From DASVBJ01 sp036375895 (lineage in GTDB: Bacteria > Actinomycetota > Actinomycetes > JACCUZ01), in contig DASVBJ010000387.1 in NCBI GenBank assembly GCA_036375895.1, forward strand, positions 1 to 8,789: DNA of 8,789 nucleotides. Direction: 5' to 3'. The notes beneath the pieces were generated by a model. The model was not told where the DNA came from. It ran no database searches and worked only from the letters and a program-made list of their open reading frames with translations. Below, piece after piece: positions 6,647 to 8,789 of the stretch. Numbering within the stretch: the first letter of the stretch is position 1; each line of letters begins with the position of its first letter. The translations under genes were made by a program, and so were the position numbers.

Positions 6647-6792
6647 GAGTCAGATCCTTCCGGAGGCGTGGCGCCGGAAATCCTACGGCGCCGCATTGGA
6701 TCCGCCGAAGTATCTCCCGTACCCTGCAGGTAACACCGGGAAAGACGCTGGACGCGGCGGGTGGCCGCGCGGACCCGCCGAGGAGGCGTGAA
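6647..6792. promoter_or_regulatory. Divergent kdd / kamA promoter region
   Basis: This 146-bp region serves kdd (left) and kamA (right). For kamA, TTGGAT (6696-6701) and TACCCT (6720-6725) are 18 bp apart and could be -35/-10; the ribosome binding site AGGAGG is at 6781-6786. For kdd, TAGGAT on the minus strand (6685-6680) fits a -10, with a weak TTCGGC (6709-6704) 18 bp upstream; the ribosome binding site GGAAGGA is at 6661-6655. Two symmetric motifs surround the kdd -10 candidate: GGCGCC at 6670-6675 and 6687-6692 (11-bp spacer), and TTCCGG at 6658-6663 with CCGGAA at 6674-6679. Either could be an operator. Promoter calls are made by eye and are tentative; no riboswitch fold was recognised. 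Confidence 0.45.
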
Positions 6793-8271
6793 GTGACCGA
6801 CGTGACCGAGGCGACAGAGGCGACCGTGGCTGTCGCGCTGGAGCAGCCGTACGCCTACCGCCGCCGCGAGCTCGTCGAGCCGGACTGGACCCGCCTGCCC
6901 GGCTGGCGGGGTGTGACCGCCGAGGAGTGGGCCTCCGCCCAGTGGCAGCGCGCCCACTGCGTCAAGAACGTCAAGCAGCTCCGGGCGCTGATGGGCGACC
7001 TGCTCGAGGACCGCTTCTACGCCGACCTCGAGCGCGACCAGGCCGAGCGGGCGACGATGTCGATGCTCGTGCCGCCGCAGATGATGAACACGATGGTCCC
7101 CACGGGCCCGTCCGACGGCCAGACCTGGACCGACGCCTTCTACGCCGACCCGGTCCGGCGCTACATGCTTCCGGTGTTCTCCGACCGCCGCAGCGACTGG
7201 CCGTCGCACCCGCACGCCAGCCGCGACTCGCTGCACGAGCACGACATGTGGGTGGCCGAGGGCCTCACCCACCGCTACCCCACCAAGGTGCTCGCCGAGC
7301 TGCTGCCGACCTGCCCGCAGTACTGCGGCCACTGCACCCGCATGGACCTCGTCGGCAACTCGACGCCGGTCATCGACAAGCTGAAGTTCGACCTCAAGCC
7401 CGTCGACCGCTACGACGCGATGATCGACTACCTGCGCCGCTCCCCCGGCGTACGGGACGTCGTGGTGTCCGGCGGCGACGTGGCCAACATGCCGTTCAAG
7501 AACCTCGAGGCGTTCGTCGCGCGGCTGCTCGAGATCGAGAACATCCGCGACATCCGGCTGGCCACCAAGGCGCTGATGGGCCTGCCGCAGCACTGGCTGC
7601 AGGACGACGTGCGAGCCGGCATGGAGCGGCTCGCCACGGTGGCCCGCGCCCGCGGCGTGCACCTCGCGATCCACACCCACGTCAACAACGCCAACTCGGT
7701 GACGCCGCTGGTGGCCGACGCGACCCGCGCGATGCTCGAGGCCGGGGTGCGCGACGTGCGCAACCAGGGCGTGCTGATGCAGGGCGTCAACGCCACGACC
7801 ACCGACCTGCTCGACCTGTGCTTCGCCCTGCTCGACGGCGCCGGGATCATGCCCTACTACTTCTACATGTGCGACATGATCCCGTTCTCGGAGCACTGGC
7901 GGGTCTCGGTGCGCGAGGCGCAGCGGCTCCAGCACGGGATCATGGGCTACCTGCCCGGCTTCGCGACGCCGCGGATCATCTGTGACGTGCCGTTCGTGGG
8001 CAAGCGCTGGGTGCACCAGATCGAGGAGTACGACGAGGAGCGGGGCATCTCGTACTGGACCAAGAACTACCGCACCGGGATCGAGCGGGCCGACCCGCTC
8101 GCCCTCGAGCGGCGGTACGAGTACTACGACCCGATCCACACGCTGCCCGAGGCCGGCCAGGCCTGGTGGCGCGAGCACGGCCCGGCCGTCGACCATGCCA
8201 CGGTCGCCGAGCAGGCGGCGGCGTCGCGTGCGGCGGCCTCGGAGCAGGCCGACGCACTCGTCGCCACCTGA
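6793..8271 (+). CDS. kamA: Lysine 2,3-aminomutase, KamA-family radical SAM enzyme
   Basis: Radical SAM, [4Fe-4S] and PLP enzyme that moves the alpha-amino group of L-lysine to carbon 3, giving L-beta-lysine, the first step of the aminomutase route. 492 aa, against 416 for the clostridial enzyme; the extra length lies at both ends, and the last 35 residues are an Ala-rich tail. Seen: GLTHRYPTKVL (157-167), the cluster motif CPQYCGHC (C174, C178, C181; CX3CX2C), RDVVVSGGD (221-229), HTHVNNANSVT (294-304), NQGVLMQGVN (324-333), PYYFYMCDM (354-362) and ICDVPFVGKRW (396-406). D361 and D398 match the two aspartates that hold the substrate epsilon-amino group (D293 and D330 in Clostridium subterminale), favouring lysine over glutamate; K404 is the PLP lysine candidate. 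The usual PGGGGK loop and the zinc-binding cysteines near the C-terminus are absent. Start: GTG at 6793, 6 nt after AGGAGG; an in-frame GTG at 6802 is possible, and the frame stays open further upstream, but only this start has the Shine-Dalgarno. The first 15 codons are Thr/Glu/Ala-rich. Confidence 0.92.
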   Translation: MTDVTEATEATVAVALEQPYAYRRRELVEPDWTRLPGWRGVTAEEWASAQWQRAHCVKNVKQLRALMGDLLEDRFYADLERDQAERATMSMLVPPQMMNTMVPTGPSDGQTWTDAFYADPVRRYMLPVFSDRRSDWPSHPHASRDSLHEHDMWVAEGLTHRYPTKVLAELLPTCPQYCGHCTRMDLVGNSTPVIDKLKFDLKPVDRYDAMIDYLRRSPGVRDVVVSGGDVANMPFKNLEAFVARLLEIENIRDIRLATKALMGLPQHWLQDDVRAGMERLATVARARGVHLAIHTHVNNANSVTPLVADATRAMLEAGVRDVRNQGVLMQGVNATTTDLLDLCFALLDGAGIMPYYFYMCDMIPFSEHWRVSVREAQRLQHGIMGYLPGFATPRIICDVPFVGKRWVHQIEEYDEERGISYWTKNYRTGIERADPLALERRYEYYDPIHTLPEAGQAWWREHGPAVDHATVAEQAAASRAAASEQADALVAT

Positions 8272-8282
8272 CGCCTGCGGCA

Positions 8283-8348
8283 CCCTTCCTGGCAGCGATC
8301 ATGCACGTTCCGTCGCGACGGAACGTGCATAATCGCTGCCAGGAGGGG
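8283..8348. repeat. Second palindromic repeat copy, between kamA and the CAP gene; possible bidirectional terminator
   Basis: Arms 8283-8315 and 8316-8348 form a 33-bp inverted repeat with one C/A mismatch (8300 with 8331) and one T/G pair (8286 with 8345). The inner part contains the same 25-nt left arm as the 3965 palindrome, but the two arms meet directly (CGTCGCGACG centre) rather than through CCCGG. The outer pairing (CCCTTCCT with AGGAGGGG) is unique to this copy. It begins 11 bp after the kamA stop and precedes the convergent CAP gene stop. A strong hairpin without a U-tract, it is suited to terminating both genes, though this is not proven. Confidence 0.85.
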
Positions 8349-8351
8349 CGT

Positions 8352-8403
8352 GGGCTGCCGGGTGAGGGGTGGGGGTGAGCTGCCGGGGGTCAGGGGGTGG
8401 GGG
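8352..8403 (+). other. G-quadruplex-prone tract downstream of kamA
   Basis: Runs of three or more G on the plus strand occur at 8352-8354, 8360-8362, 8366-8369, 8371-8375, 8385-8389, 8393-8397 and 8399-8403. The first four fit the G3+N1-7 pattern with loops of 5, 3 and 1 bases. The tract holds an imperfect repeat beginning GCTGCCGGG (about 8355 and 8379) and overlaps the last codons of the convergent CAP gene. It follows the palindrome in kamA transcript sense, the same arrangement as on the other side of the lysine block. Pattern seen; structure inferred. Confidence 0.5.
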
Positions 8404-8789
8404 CGCAGAGCGCACGCATGCGCTCCGACCAGTTGAGCGCTCCGGCCAGCGGGTCGCTGCTGTCCTGCCGCGGCAGTGACTGCCCCATCCGGGAGATCCG
8501 GGTCGCCAGCTGCTGGGCGAAGGGCGCGCCGGCCCGCACGACCGACCGGGAGGTGTGCGGCGCGGTCGCGTGGGTGCTGGGCGTGGTCCGCACGGTGGGG
8601 GTGCCGGCGGACAGGGGCTGCCGGAACACCTCGGTCACCCAGATGACCCCGCCGACCGTGACCGTGCCGACGCCGACCTCGCGCATCGCGGGGTCCAGGA
8701 TGTTCGCCCGGTGCCCGGCGGAGTCCATGAACATCGAGTGGATCGTCGAGACGTCCGCGCCGAAGCCGACGTTCTCGGCCGCGGAGCGG
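8390..8789 (-). CDS. CAP/SCP-domain (cysteine-rich secretory protein family) protein, N-terminus cut by window edge
   Basis: C-terminal 132 residues of a CAP-superfamily protein; the start lies beyond the right edge. The frame stays open to the window end, so the ATG at 8734 is internal. Numbering from the first full codon, AAENVGFG (3-10), SMFMDSAGHRANILDP (18-33) and VGVGTVTVGGVIWVTEVFRQP match the three classic conserved blocks of bacterial CAP domains, including the Glu of ENVG and the His of GHR that belong to the CAP cavity. After the domain comes a Thr/Ser/Pro-rich linker and a tail of about 55 residues that I do not recognise. Bacterial CAP proteins are usually secreted; a signal peptide, if present, is out of view. 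Function unknown. The gene converges on kamA and seems unrelated to the lysine genes. Confidence 0.9.
   Translation of the reverse strand, partial: RSAAENVGFGADVSTIHSMFMDSAGHRANILDPAMREVGVGTVTVGGVIWVTEVFRQPLSAGTPTVRTTPSTHATAPHTSRSVVRAGAPFAQQLATRISRMGQSLPRQDSSDPLAGALNWSERMRALCAPTP

Noticed and set aside
4226..6733. Very long plus-strand open frame (835 codons) opposite the amidohydrolase and kdd
   Set aside because: It reads as Gly/Arg/Pro/Val/Asp-rich sequence with no domain motifs and is antisense to two genes with clear family motifs. It is a typical product of GC-rich codon bias.
6788..6796. Two-codon GTG-AAG-TGA mini-frame overlapping the kamA start
   Set aside because: It would be a tempting translational control element, but it lies almost on top of the Shine-Dalgarno and is easily explained by chance in GTG/TGA-rich sequence.
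6643..8283. Minus-strand open frame of 546 codons opposite kamA
   Set aside because: Antisense to a gene with an intact radical SAM motif; composition is that of a shadow frame.
3912..8348. Classical insertion sequence or composite transposon flanked by inverted repeats
   Set aside because: No transposase or integrase gene between or beside the repeats and no target-site duplication visible; the repeats are themselves palindromes rather than IS ends.
8124..8378. Small frames starting inside the palindrome (ATG in ATGCACGTTCC, giving proteins beginning MHVPSR)
   Set aside because: The palindrome carries an ATG on each strand at every full copy, so such frames arise automatically; no ribosome binding site and no conservation of what follows.

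Overview
The window is very GC-rich (my estimate is about 70% or more). It has strong G/C bias at third codon positions, frequent GTG starts and Shine-Dalgarno-led genes. This fits a high-GC actinomycete (Actinomycetota); nothing in the window fixes the family or genus. There are no rRNA, tRNA, transposase, phage or CRISPR features.

Layout from left to right: (1) bases 1-1133, minus strand: 3' truncated kamD, the alpha subunit of the cobalamin/PLP enzyme lysine 5,6-aminomutase. (2) 1134-1260: kamD leader with three short perfect palindromes. (3) 1261-3163, minus strand: a DrrA/DrrB-type ABC exporter, ATPase first and then its permease. (4) 3226-3894, plus strand: a PlsC-family acyltransferase. 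(5) 3895-4030: convergent intergenic region with a G/C-tract region, a 34-bp direct repeat and a 55-bp perfect palindrome. (6) 4031-5569 and 5591-6646, minus strand: a YtcJ-type amidohydrolase lying downstream of kdd (3,5-diaminohexanoate dehydrogenase), 21 bp apart. (7) 6647-6792: divergent promoter region. (8) 6793-8271, plus strand: kamA-family lysine 2,3-aminomutase. (9) 8283-8403: a second copy of the palindrome followed by a G-quadruplex-prone stretch. (10) 8390-8789, minus strand: C-terminal part of a CAP/SCP-domain protein, cut by the window end.

The theme is lysine catabolism by the aminomutase ('lysine fermentation') route. KamA makes L-beta-lysine, KamDE moves the terminal amino group to give 3,5-diaminohexanoate, and Kdd oxidatively deaminates it to 5-amino-3-oxohexanoate. 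The next known enzymes (the Kce cleavage enzyme and Kal ammonia lyase) and KamE are not in the window; the left flank beyond kamD is the obvious place to look. The ABC exporter and acyltransferase sit between kamD and the kdd/kamA pair and have no evident role in the pathway.

The most unusual signal is a dispersed palindrome with identical 25-nt arms. It sits at both outer ends of the divergent block amidohydrolase-kdd / kamA, each time between convergent genes. In each case a G-tract region follows it in the sense of the lysine-block transcript. A third, single-arm copy lies beside the left palindrome. This could be a bidirectional terminator family, a REP-like repeat, or both. Other points of interest are the amidohydrolase coupled to kdd and the atypical KamA, which lacks the glycine-rich PLP loop and the C-terminal zinc cysteines of the clostridial enzyme.
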